Part shown: in pieces, positions 27,701-34,934 of the stretch | How positions within the stretch are numbered: position 1 is the stretch's first letter | Layout of the letters: every line of letters starts with the position of its first letter | Assembly (NCBI GenBank): GCA_025454925.1 | Contig: JALONM010000009.1 | Coordinates: forward strand, 60,644-124,643 | Length of the DNA stretch: 64,000 nt | Source of the DNA: Cytophagaceae bacterium | GTDB lineage: Bacteria; Bacteroidota; Bacteroidia; Cytophagales; Cytophagaceae | Reading direction: 5' to 3' | Notes under the pieces: model-generated | What the model saw: only the letters and a program-made list of their open reading frames with translations | Database searches by the model: none | Told to the model about the DNA's origin: nothing | Translations under genes and position numbers: made by a program

Positions 27701-28258
27701 GCCACGTTAAACTCAAAGCAATTTGCAGGCACAGTACTTACGGGCAACCAGGCTACTGAGGAAAATTTAAAATCGATTCGTGACATTCGTATTGTACATA
27801 TCGCCACGCATGGTTTTTTCAAACAAGACAAACCGAATGAATCCGAAGTTAATCCTTTGCTCAATTCAGGCATATACCTGGCCAATTCAATTGGTGAACG
27901 TAGAGGGCAGGAAGACGGAATTCTTACTGCCTTTGAGGCCATGAATTTAAATCTGGATAATACGGAACTAGTTGTGCTGTCGGCTTGCGAAACTGGTTTG
28001 GGAGCCAGTAAAAATGGTGAAGGAGTTTCTGGCCTGCAAAAGGCATTCCGGGTGGCTGGAGCCAAAACGGTTATTCTTTCCCTATGGAAAGTAGATGATG
28101 TGGCAACTCAAAAACTGATGTCCTATTTCTATGCAGAATTAGTGAGTACAGGAACGATCGGAAACGTTCGTCAGGCCTTTAAAAAGGCGCAACTAAAATT
28201 GAAGGAAGAGTACAGCGATCCTAAGTACTGGGGCGCTTTTGTAGTGGTGGGATATTAA
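24776..28258 (+). CDS. exported TPR-CHAT protein (caspase-like protease)
   Basis: This 1160-residue protein starts at ATG 24776 (MLKQLLFALFLLPCCIMAQ, signal peptide about 1-19). About 14 kinesin-light-chain-type TPR repeats with a roughly 42-residue period follow (ALNNMALLSVDQSKYDIAE, SLNNFATFYYELGQYKESE, and so on, to about 640). A helical linker leads to a C-terminal CHAT domain. CHAT catalytic residues are His1012 (IVHIATHGFF) and Cys1071 (VVLSACETGLG), followed by GEGVSGLQKAFRVAGAKTVILSLWKVDD. CHAT is a clan CD cysteine protease fold related to separase and caspase. A signal peptide on such a protein suggests action in the periplasm. The TPRs probably bind a partner that controls the protease. 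Confidence 0.93.
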   Translation: MLKQLLFALFLLPCCIMAQVINVGEEFSNAKKKYESEDYSGAAKDLEVLLPKLSEVQFEDSSYYMECYIMLGNSYLNLKKQQQSSLYFEKVRRHYANKSNKPNPDFQYFALANLSLMSLEGKNYAETERLLRETMSVLRPMQGEKNEDYIGLLQNLNTTLWNQYKLSSVDSCTSVLLNLNKEAFGEVSLPYAKSVKNLADLRNQQAKYQEAIGLYNKAKKILLDSLGSGNKDYLKLLNSLAHIYESKQQYKEAEEVYLEMAAAYKANQGEKSAEYSDCVYQLCTIYKSQGQYSKAEDLLSKTLRSYKNSLGEKHINYINCLKNLADLYRGMEYYEKAENYYLECSTILTGSMGEKNSNYAALLNNMALLSVDQSKYDIAEQRYQKSLAITKEVLGDRHPAYAKTMVNLAMLYKNTGRTEEAEPLFKKAIQIQKESLGEKHTEYGESLNNFATFYYELGQYKESEKLYQQSLTIIKSVYGEKHPEYANGLNNLATLYEQAGQNEKAENAFRQSMDILKTTLGEDHQQYALTLENLANLYIQDGKLKEADELNTKVLETIKRKLGVNHPNYAFSLDTKGRILEKSEQYAEAEKAYLEVEKIRKSTLGDHHLKYTGSLINLARIYTVKKDYLKALDYWKRALTNYNEDIRQRFTAMSEKEREEFYALITDHFEQFNSFALLAKDQIPQISGILYNVQLETKSLLFRASNKMRQRILSSNNTELIANFNSWLQQKELLSKYLTLPKSQVDKDLDSLERAVNELEKKLETASSEFKDANDAQLRSWQLVQQRLQAGEAAVEMVYFRKFKFEKGGTLEKWQDSSKQSVHYVALLLKPGDSAPSMVVLENASELEHRLIKYYRNVIQFKTKDELCYKNFWEPIKNNLANTKKIYFSPAGVYNQINLVTLLNTSTGKFLLEENDVEILSNTWDLTVPKASKSQSKKVSLFGNPDFGVSANYGGERGATLAPLPGTAQEVNKINATLNSKQFAGTVLTGNQATEENLKSIRDIRIVHIATHGFFKQDKPNESEVNPLLNSGIYLANSIGERRGQEDGILTAFEAMNLNLDNTELVVLSACETGLGASKNGEGVSGLQKAFRVAGAKTVILSLWKVDDVATQKLMSYFYAELVSTGTIGNVRQAFKKAQLKLKEEYSDPKYWGAFVVVGY

Positions 28259-28354
28259 TCTGCCCTGAATGTAAATCAAAAAAAACTGATATACTTATTT
28301 ACCTCGATTTTATCTGGAAAAGAACGTTATTGCTTGATACGTTTGAATTCAAAA

Positions 28355-28391
28355 AATCCCCGGGGCTGAATTAGCCCCGGGGATTTTTTTT
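28355..28391 (+). terminator. intrinsic terminator after the CHAT gene
   Basis: A 13-bp perfect stem AATCCCCGGGGCT / AGCCCCGGGGATT with loop GAATT (28355-28385) is followed by a run of 8 Ts. Very stable. Confidence 0.94.
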
Positions 28392-28575
28392 CTGAATTTC
28401 GCGAAAGAAGAAGATGTAGGAAGCAAACATCTGTTTTTTCGAAGCCTATGATTTTCTATTAAGGGATTACCAGCCATGGATCTAGAACCGATGCGCTTTC
28501 TCAATGGTGCGCTTCTCTTCCATGGAGAATAGCCTGTTGAATTTCCAATAGTAATTTACCCCAAAATCTTCTGTA

Positions 28576-28609
28576 TTGCTTTTCAAATAAACTTTATGTA
28601 TTTTTGACA
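28576..28609 (+). promoter_or_regulatory. promoter of the GH8 gene
   Basis: A TTG at 28576-28578 lies 20 bases before TATTTTTG at 28599-28606, matching the Bacteroidota -33/-7 pattern. The -7 box and its flank (GTATTTTTGACA) recur in front of the GH3 gene with the same 20-base spacing. Initiation about 7 bases later would leave an untranslated leader of about 140 bases before ATG 28752. Confidence 0.65.
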
Positions 28610-28751
28610 CTAATTAATACCTTTGTTAAAATCATGGACTACAAAACGAACATCCTTGGATTTAATAAAGTTTAGTCTTCCACACGGAAATAGGGAGAGT
28701 AAAAGTGTGGATGAAATTATTGGTTGTCAACAATTCATAAAATTCCCCAAC

Positions 28752-30242
28752 ATGAAACTGAAGGCATTATCCCTCTATCAAGCCATTGCACTCCCTTTGC
28801 TGATGGTGTACCTTTCCATGCAGGCCCAAACGCGCCCCTGGCCCCAAAATATTACCTACAGTTTTGGAGCAAAAGTTAGTCATGTAAGTCAAACGACATT
28901 AACGAATAATGCTGCTCAGGCTTATGCGCAATGGAAAAGCGATTTCGTTACCTCCACCAATGCAGGAGGTTTCCGCAGAGTCAAATATCAACAAGCGAGT
29001 AACTGGACTTATTCTGCCTCCGAAGGAACTGGCTATGGAATGCTATTGTCGGTATATAGCGCCGATAAAACTTTGTTTGATGATCTCTGTAATTTCTATA
29101 AGTCTAAGCGCAACGCACAAAATCTGATGTCCTGGAAGATCGATTATAATGGAAATTGTGGAGGTGGAGACTGTTATTCTGCTACAGACGGAGATGAAGA
29201 CATTGCCTTTTCACTTATTCTTGCCCACTGCCAGTGGGGCAGCACAGGAAGCATTAACTATCTGCAAGAGGCAATAGGGCTCATTAATGCCATTAAAACC
29301 TATGAAGTTGATCTTCCTGCAGGAAGACTGCGGCCCGGCGAATTTTTCGGAGGAAGTCATTGTGTAGATCCTTCGTACTTTACGGTAGCTTACTATCCGT
29401 ATTTCAAAGCAGTAACCAACGATAATTCGTGGGATGTTGTGCGAAATTGGTGTTTGCAATATTTCGCCAATAATGCTCATCCCATTTCAGGTTTGTATAG
29501 AGACTGGAGTCGGGATGACGGAGGAACTGCTTACAACGATTGCAGCTGGCGAGAGTCCAACTATGCCTATGACGCTTCGCGAATACCCTGGAGATTGGCG
29601 AATGATTATTTATGGCATGGCACTGCTATTAGTCAGCAAGCTTGCAGCAATATGGTGCTTTGGACCAGAAACGATCCTCCCATTTCCGGTAACGCCGGTA
29701 ATTTCAACGATTGCCTGAATTGGGATGGCTCTGGACACTGCGGAAACTATGCCAACATCCCAATTGTAGGAGGTATGTCGATAGGGGCTATGGCACTGGC
29801 ACCAGGAACAATCAATGACACTTGGAGGAATAACTTGTACAGCGAATTAGCCAACCGCAATGATGATTATTTCTACAACCGCACACTACAAGTTATTTAC
29901 TACTTTGTTCACAGTGGCAATTTCTGGCCCCCTGACTGCGTAGGGAATACCCTGAAGTTTAAAAATAACATGTCACCAACAACTTCGAATAGCAACCTAA
30001 ACAATACAGAAGTAAAAACAATACTTAGCACTGACAGAACCCTTTCATTAAATTCCAAACTCCCACAAGAGGCCAGCATTCTTGTTATCGGATGCGATGG
30101 AAAAGATTACACCAAAGAATGCAAAATAGATAATGGATCTATAGTACTATCCCATACCATGGTTGCTGGGTTATATTTTATCAGAATGGAATACGGTCAA
30201 AAACTTTTCCAAATCAAATGCATATTACAGCCGGAGAAATAA
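28752..30242 (+). CDS. glycoside hydrolase family 8 enzyme
   Basis: The secreted 496-residue protein has a signal peptide (MKLKALSLYQAIALPLLMVY ending near MQAQ, about residue 26). The in-frame stretch upstream of ATG 28752 is dropped because the signal peptide would not be N-terminal. The GH8 (alpha/alpha)6 domain shows YSASEGTGYGMLLS with catalytic Glu91 and YSATDGDEDIAFSLILAHC with the catalytic Asp region at 146-148. Family members cleave beta-1,4 links in cellulose, chitosan, lichenan or xylan. The C-terminal about 80 residues end in SHTMVAGLYFIRMEYGQ then KLFQIKCIL, resembling a type IX secretion sorting domain, so export by T9SS is plausible. Confidence 0.88.
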   Translation: MKLKALSLYQAIALPLLMVYLSMQAQTRPWPQNITYSFGAKVSHVSQTTLTNNAAQAYAQWKSDFVTSTNAGGFRRVKYQQASNWTYSASEGTGYGMLLSVYSADKTLFDDLCNFYKSKRNAQNLMSWKIDYNGNCGGGDCYSATDGDEDIAFSLILAHCQWGSTGSINYLQEAIGLINAIKTYEVDLPAGRLRPGEFFGGSHCVDPSYFTVAYYPYFKAVTNDNSWDVVRNWCLQYFANNAHPISGLYRDWSRDDGGTAYNDCSWRESNYAYDASRIPWRLANDYLWHGTAISQQACSNMVLWTRNDPPISGNAGNFNDCLNWDGSGHCGNYANIPIVGGMSIGAMALAPGTINDTWRNNLYSELANRNDDYFYNRTLQVIYYFVHSGNFWPPDCVGNTLKFKNNMSPTTSNSNLNNTEVKTILSTDRTLSLNSKLPQEASILVIGCDGKDYTKECKIDNGSIVLSHTMVAGLYFIRMEYGQKLFQIKCILQPEK

Positions 30243-30250
30243 ATGAATAG

Positions 30251-30286
30251 AAAAAAAGCCTTGCATATATAGATAAGCAAGGCTTT
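30251..30286 (-). terminator. intrinsic terminator after the protease gene
   Basis: The stem AAAGCCTTGC / GCAAGGCTTT (30255-30264 / 30277-30286) has a 7-T run on its minus-strand exit (30251-30257). It ends the sigma/protease operon and sits just after the convergent GH8 gene. Confidence 0.85.
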
Positions 30287-30317
30287 GTAATAAATAAAAT
30301 TAAAAGATTTGAATCCA

Positions 30318-31367
30318 CTAATAAACTCTTACTTCGACCACAAATTTCCGTAGGCGTTGTAATTGTTCCGGACGAGAATACAGAACTTGATTTGATTTTG
30401 TTTTCTTTAACACATGTTGCAACGAATCATTAAGTTTTTCAACATAAAACTGTCGAATATAGCCTGCTTTCACAGCAAAGGCTGTACCTTCCGCTTCTTT
30501 ATGCTTGCCATTGATCATTCCAATAAGATTCCCTTGGGCATCAAGCAGCGGTCCGCCGCTATTTCCTGGATTTACTGGTATCGAAACCTGATACGAAACT
30601 GAATCATTATTATACCCAGTTACAGAACTTATATAGCCTTCGTTATATACAATATCCTCTTTAGGGTAGCCGAGTGTAAATAATTTTTCACCCAACAAAC
30701 GTGGTGTGGAAGCCATTTTATACGGAAGTGTCCCAAACCCAGTAAAACTAGTGTCTTCAATAGATAGAAGCGCTATATCACCTATTGGATCGAAAGCCAG
30801 TAATTTAGCTTTTCGGCTTTTTATTTCCTGGTTGTAAACCATGATCGATTCAGCATCTTTAATTAAATGATAGGAAGTTATAATATGTCCGCTGGAAGAA
30901 ACCGCAAATCCAGTCCCACTATTCTTTTCCTGACCATTTTTCTGATACACCTCTTTCCAAAGTACTTTCTGCGATTGTTTAATTTGATCAATATCCCGTT
31001 TTAGTTCTTTGTAAAATGCACGATCTTCTTTTCCAAAATCTTTTACGGAAAGATACAGCACGCCAGAAATGGAAATAATGAGGGCAACAGCGGCGGCAGC
31101 GGCGATACCACTAGGATTAAACTTAAATAGTTTACGCCAACGCTGAGCTTGCTTCTGTTGAATATGCAGGGCTTGTAACTTTGCCTTCAGCGCGCTGCGC
31201 TGACGAAGAACGTCGAGAGAACGAAAAATTTTTCCGTATTCATCAAACTCCCTTTTCAAATCAGGATTGCGCTTCAACTCCTCTTCCAACTGTTGTTTTT
31301 CTTCAGCAGGCAAATTATCCTGCCAGTACAGCTCCATCCATTCTATTTTTTGCTGTTCTGATTTCAT
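30318..31367 (-). CDS. membrane protein: anti-sigma-like N-terminus fused to a trypsin-like (S1C) protease
   Basis: The 349-residue protein has three parts. Residues 1-80 are a helical cytoplasmic segment (WMELYWQDNLPAEEKQQLEEEL...FDEYGKIFRSLDVLRQ) with the layout of Bacteroidota anti-sigma factors. Residues 87-107 form one transmembrane helix. From about 150 comes a chymotrypsin-fold domain with an intact triad: His167 (TSYHLIKD), Asp197 (GDIALL) and Ser270 (VNPGNSGGP). No PDZ domain follows. Its ATG overlaps the sigma-factor stop (ATGA), so the two are translationally coupled. I infer that it binds the sigma factor inside and senses or cleaves something outside. A plain stress protease is the alternative. 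Confidence 0.85.
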   Translation of the reverse strand: MKSEQQKIEWMELYWQDNLPAEEKQQLEEELKRNPDLKREFDEYGKIFRSLDVLRQRSALKAKLQALHIQQKQAQRWRKLFKFNPSGIAAAAAVALIISISGVLYLSVKDFGKEDRAFYKELKRDIDQIKQSQKVLWKEVYQKNGQEKNSGTGFAVSSSGHIITSYHLIKDAESIMVYNQEIKSRKAKLLAFDPIGDIALLSIEDTSFTGFGTLPYKMASTPRLLGEKLFTLGYPKEDIVYNEGYISSVTGYNNDSVSYQVSIPVNPGNSGGPLLDAQGNLIGMINGKHKEAEGTAFAVKAGYIRQFYVEKLNDSLQHVLKKTKSNQVLYSRPEQLQRLRKFVVEVRVY

Positions 31368-31918
31368 TCCTTAAAAAATATTTTCTTCAAGCGTTGTAAA
31401 CATTTATACTTTTGATTCTTGGCATTATCTGCATTAGTGTAATGATATTTAACACTAAGTTCCTGCATATTCAGTTGACCTACATAAAAGTCAACCAACA
31501 AACCTCTGCAAGGTTCTCCCAGAGAAAGCAAGGATTCCTGGAGCTTTTCCAGAGACTGCCCCCATTCATCGCTAAACCAAAATTCTTCTGGCTCCACCTG
31601 TTCATCAAACTCGGTTTCGTTGACAGCAAGCATATACCTATGCGATTTATACAAATGCTTTAACCAAGCCTTTTTACAAACAGCGTATAAATAGGTTTTA
31701 ATACTGCAGGTAAGTACCAGGGAATCACTTTTTACTTTTTCATAAAACAGAATAACCGCTTCCTGAAAAATATCTCTCGCATCACTCTCCAAACCGCTAT
31801 TTTGCGTTATAAAACGCAAAATCATCGGAAAATACGCCTTATACAAACTCTCCAGCGCCTCAGGATCATCCTGCCGTATGGCCAGTATCCAATCTGTATC
31901 TTGTTGATACTTACCCAT
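31364..31918 (-). CDS. ECF RNA polymerase sigma factor
   Basis: The 184-residue sigma-70-family protein has region 2 (DPEALESLYKAYFPMILRFITQN, DARDIFQEAVILFYEKV) and a region 4 helix-turn-helix (LSLGEPCRGLLVDFYVGQLNMQELSVKYHYTNADNAKNQKYKCLQRLKKIF). The YTNADNAKNQKYKCLQRL ending is typical of Bacteroidota ECF factors near proteases or CHAT proteins. It overlaps the anti-sigma/protease gene by 4 bases. A 14-base motif in its upstream region recurs before the divergent small lipoprotein gene, suggesting autoregulation. Confidence 0.9.
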   Translation of the reverse strand: MGKYQQDTDWILAIRQDDPEALESLYKAYFPMILRFITQNSGLESDARDIFQEAVILFYEKVKSDSLVLTCSIKTYLYAVCKKAWLKHLYKSHRYMLAVNETEFDEQVEPEEFWFSDEWGQSLEKLQESLLSLGEPCRGLLVDFYVGQLNMQELSVKYHYTNADNAKNQKYKCLQRLKKIFFKE

Positions 31919-31947
31919 TTTTTAACCTAATTTTATTCCCCAAGGTA

Positions 31948-31961
31948 AATAAGGTAACCCA
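31948..31961 (-). promoter_or_regulatory. shared motif TGGGTTACCTTATT upstream of the sigma gene
   Basis: Read on the minus strand this is TGGGTTACCTTATT, 30 bases before the sigma-factor start codon. It matches TGGGTTACCCTATT on the plus strand at 32025-32038 at 13 of 14 positions. The two copies point outward on opposite strands in one divergent region, as expected for promoter or operator elements controlling both genes. Confidence 0.55.
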
Positions 31962-32024
31962 AACTAGAACGAATATTTTCAAAATTTACTTCCAAAAAGT
32001 TTTTTTACCTTTTTTAGCAAAAAA

Positions 32025-32038
32025 TGGGTTACCCTATT
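32025..32038 (+). promoter_or_regulatory. shared motif TGGGTTACCCTATT upstream of the small lipoprotein gene
   Basis: This plus-strand partner of the motif upstream of the sigma gene lies 51 bases before the lipoprotein ATG. If it is a -35-type element for the ECF sigma factor, transcription would start near 32060. It contains the palindrome GGGTTACCC. Confidence 0.55.
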
Positions 32039-32088
32039 CGTTTTTTTGGATCAATTTTCAAAATTAAACCTTCTAACGTTACTTGAAT

Positions 32089-32265
32089 ATGAAAAAAGTA
32101 TTGATTCTTGCTTCAGTAGTTGCTGCTCTTTCTTCTTGCGGTGGTGGATCTTCAGACAAACCAGTTGATTCAGTAAAAGCTGACTCTGCTACATCTACTG
32201 TTGCTCCAACCGTAGATTCAACAGCTACTGTTGATAGCACTGTAAAAGCTGATTCTGCAAAATAA
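32089..32265 (+). CDS. tiny Ser/Thr/Asp/Val-rich lipoprotein
   Basis: The 58-residue protein starts at ATG 32089: MKKVLILASVVAALSSC, with a clear lipobox Cys17 followed by GGGSSDK. The mature part is low-complexity and made of near repeats (VDSVKADSATSTV, VDSTATVDSTVKADSAK) with no hydrophobic core, so it is probably disordered. The gene is divergent from the sigma factor, shares the 14-base motif, and has its own strong terminator. I infer a member of the sigma factor's regulon; its function is unknown. Confidence 0.7.
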   Translation: MKKVLILASVVAALSSCGGGSSDKPVDSVKADSATSTVAPTVDSTATVDSTVKADSAK

Positions 32266-32283
32266 TTGTCAGAAAAACTTTTT

Positions 32284-32320
32284 AATAAGGCGTCACCCAT
32301 GGGTAACGCCTTATTTTTTT
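32284..32320 (+). terminator. intrinsic terminator after the small lipoprotein gene
   Basis: The outer stem AATAAGGCGT / ACGCCTTATT (32284-32293 / 32306-32315) encloses the inner palindrome ACCCATGGGT, and a T-run follows to 32320. Confidence 0.9.
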
Positions 32321-32463
32321 GACTGATAACCAAACAATTAATAGAATTAAAAAACTAAAGACTTGCCCCCCTTAGCGCTATTACAACGTAATTAGTATCA
32401 AGCTTTTATTCATCTTCTATCCCAATCAATTATGCTTTATTGAAGAAAAAATTTAAAGCTTTC

Positions 32464-32497
32464 TTGTATTGAAAATTTATTAAGTGTATTTTTGACA
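32464..32497 (+). promoter_or_regulatory. promoter of the GH3 gene
   Basis: TTG at 32464-32466, a 20-base spacer, and TATTTTTG at 32487-32494 match the Bacteroidota consensus. The flanked -7 box GTATTTTTGACA is the same 12 bases as in front of the GH8 gene. The predicted start lies about 15 bases before ATG 32516. Confidence 0.7.
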
Positions 32498-32515
32498 ATA
32501 AGATAAAATATAAGC

Positions 32516-34861
32516 ATGATGAAGTCAAAAATTTGGATTGGTATTGTGTTAACTCTGCTGGTAAGCAGTTCGGCCATAACAAGTGAGGATGCCGCCATCT
32601 TGTACAAAGATCCGAAGCAACCCGTGGAGGTAAGGGTAAAAGACTTGTTGGGTCGCATGACTATAGACGAGAAAGTAGCCCAATTGATCGGATTTTGGGA
32701 TATAGATGATTCTAAAACCTTAAGTGGGGATAGTACATTTAAAGAAGAAGTATTTCGCGAGCTTTTCAAAAATGGGATTGGTGAAATTGGCCCTTCCGGC
32801 ATGATGATAGAAAAAGACATCCGGTTTAAAAACGATGTTCAGCGATATTTGCTTACCAAAACCCGCTTGGGTATTCCAGCCATATTTCATGACGAAGGTT
32901 GTCATGGGCTCATGAAACCTCAGGCTACATCCTTTCCTATGACCATAGGGCTGGCATCCTCCTGGGACGTAACGTTGTTTGAGGAAGTCTATGACCTTAC
33001 AGCGAAGGAAATGCGCCTTAGAGGCGGTCATCAGGCCCTTACACCTATTTTGGATGTAGGCAGGGATGCCCGATTTGGCAGAATCGAAGAGTTTTATGGA
33101 GAAGATCCTTTTCTAAACAGTCGACTGGGAGCCGCTCAGGTAAAAGGATTGCAGGGAGGGACATCAGGAGAAATCGACAACATGCACGTACTCGCCACGC
33201 TCAAACATTTCACAGCACATGGAAGTCCGGAAGGTGGATTAAATAGAAGTCCCGGCAATGTATCGATGCGCGAATTGCGCGAAATTCATATGTATCCGTT
33301 TCAATACGTTATAAAAACCTGCAAACCAGCCGCTGTAATGGCCTCCTACAATGAAATTGATGGAGTGCCTTCACATACCAACAAATGGTTGTTGCAAGAA
33401 GTGCTGCGCAAAGAAATGGGATTCAAAGGATTAATTGTTTCCGACTACGAAGGCGTGAAACAATTGCACAGCGATCAAAAAGTAGCGGCAAATCCGAAAG
33501 AAGCCGCCCGACTGGCAATGCTTGCAGGAGTACAAATGGAACTACCACTACCCGATTCATATCAGTACATACCAGAGCTTGTTAAAGAAGGAAAACTTAA
33601 CATAGCGATGATTGATGCATATGTGTCGCAAATTCTGACCCTGAAGTTTAAGTTGGGATTATTTGATAATCCATACGTGGATGTAAAAGCCGCTTTGGAA
33701 CAAGCATATAAACCAGAGAGCAAAAAACTGGCACTGAAAGCAGCACAAAAATCCATAGTGCTTTTAAAAAACGAAAATCGACTGCTTCCATTGTCTACTC
33801 AAAAGTATAAGAAAATAGCAGTGGTTGGGCCCAATGCAGATTTTTCTTACCTCGGAGGATACAGCGGAACGCCAACTTACAATGTATCAATATTGGAAGG
33901 AGTGAAAAGCAGGGTAAGTGGTACGGGAACCGAAATAATATATGCCAAAGGTTGCGAAATTACCGAGAATCATAAAAAGAACTCATTCTATAACTGGAAA
34001 TATGCCCTGGATGTGAAACTGGCAGACCCAGCCCTCAATCAAAAACTCATTGCGGAAGCAGTGCAGGCAGCGAGTCAATCGGATGTCATCATTGCGGTGG
34101 TGGGCGATAATGAAACTACTTGCAGAGAAGCCTGGATGGCCAGACATGAAGGAGACAGATCTTCGCTGGAATTATTAGGGCAACAGAATGAACTCCTTGA
34201 AAAACTCATGGCAACCGGTAAACCTGTCATCGTTTACCTGATGGGAGGAAGACCTTTGGCAATAGGACATCTCAAAGAAAAGGCCAATGCCATACTCGAA
34301 GGTTGGTACATGGGACAAGAAACAGGAAACGCAGCCGCCTCGATATTATTTGGGGATGTTGCTCCTTCAGGAAAACTTACTGTATCATTCCCAAAATCAG
34401 CAGGGCACATTCCTTGTCATTACAACTACAAATCAATGGCAAGACCCTTCAACTATGCTTTTTCGGATAACGCACCCGTATATGCCTTCGGTCATGGACT
34501 TAGCTATGTATCTTTTGAGTATTCCAACCTTACCATCGACAAAGCCTCTATTGATAAAAACGGGAAAGCCATCGTACGCATTGATGTTAAAAATAATGGA
34601 AACATGACAGCGGATGAAGTTGTACAACTTTATATCAGAGATCAAGTGTCATCCGTTACCAGACCTGTAAAAGAACTCAAAGGATTTGAACGCATCACAT
34701 TAGCCGCTGGTGAACGCAAAACCGTTCAGTTTACGATAGATGCCAGTTTGCTCTCATTCTATGATATTAATATGAATTACACCGTAGAACCAGGGAAGTT
34801 CACTCTGATGGTAGGAGGAAATTCTGTGGATGTAAAAAGCATTGAACTAAACGTTCAATAG
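32516..34861 (+). CDS. glycoside hydrolase family 3 beta-glycosidase
   Basis: The 781-residue protein has a signal peptide (about 1-20). The GH3 N-terminal TIM barrel includes VRVKDLLGRMTIDEKVAQL, the KHFTAHGSPEGGLNRSP block (the KH substrate motif), and the nucleophile Asp310 in LIVSDYEGV. Next come the alpha/beta sandwich domain (VGPNADFSYLGGYSG, MGGRPLAIGHL) and a C-terminal fibronectin type III-like domain (VDVKNNGNMTADEVVQLYIRD, VKELKGFERITLAAGE). It releases terminal beta-D-glucose or beta-D-xylose, probably in the periplasm. It is followed 73 bases later by a GH10 xylanase, which favours a xylosidase or mixed role. Confidence 0.93.
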   Translation: MMKSKIWIGIVLTLLVSSSAITSEDAAILYKDPKQPVEVRVKDLLGRMTIDEKVAQLIGFWDIDDSKTLSGDSTFKEEVFRELFKNGIGEIGPSGMMIEKDIRFKNDVQRYLLTKTRLGIPAIFHDEGCHGLMKPQATSFPMTIGLASSWDVTLFEEVYDLTAKEMRLRGGHQALTPILDVGRDARFGRIEEFYGEDPFLNSRLGAAQVKGLQGGTSGEIDNMHVLATLKHFTAHGSPEGGLNRSPGNVSMRELREIHMYPFQYVIKTCKPAAVMASYNEIDGVPSHTNKWLLQEVLRKEMGFKGLIVSDYEGVKQLHSDQKVAANPKEAARLAMLAGVQMELPLPDSYQYIPELVKEGKLNIAMIDAYVSQILTLKFKLGLFDNPYVDVKAALEQAYKPESKKLALKAAQKSIVLLKNENRLLPLSTQKYKKIAVVGPNADFSYLGGYSGTPTYNVSILEGVKSRVSGTGTEIIYAKGCEITENHKKNSFYNWKYALDVKLADPALNQKLIAEAVQAASQSDVIIAVVGDNETTCREAWMARHEGDRSSLELLGQQNELLEKLMATGKPVIVYLMGGRPLAIGHLKEKANAILEGWYMGQETGNAAASILFGDVAPSGKLTVSFPKSAGHIPCHYNYKSMARPFNYAFSDNAPVYAFGHGLSYVSFEYSNLTIDKASIDKNGKAIVRIDVKNNGNMTADEVVQLYIRDQVSSVTRPVKELKGFERITLAAGERKTVQFTIDASLLSFYDINMNYTVEPGKFTLMVGGNSVDVKSIELNVQ

Positions 34862-34872
34862 TGAAAGGAGAA

Positions 34873-34899
34873 GTGCCGTTGATGAATGCTCAACGGCAC
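34873..34899 (+). terminator. hairpin between the GH3 and GH10 genes
   Basis: The stem GTGCCGTTGA / TCAACGGCAC has a 7-base loop. Only CTTATTAC follows, so it is a weak terminator or an mRNA-stability hairpin rather than a full stop. Confidence 0.5.
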
Positions 34900-34934
34900 C
34901 TTATTACAATTCAACGATCAAAAAGAAAACAAAT

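Noticed and set aside
24776..28258. CHAT protein as a Craspase or gasdermin-type defence component
   Set aside because: No Cas7-11, gasdermin or other defence gene is nearby, and the protein has a signal peptide, so it is exported.
28623..28751. N-terminal extension of the GH8 protein
   Set aside because: It begins at a TTG and would place the signal peptide internally; ATG 28752 starts it.
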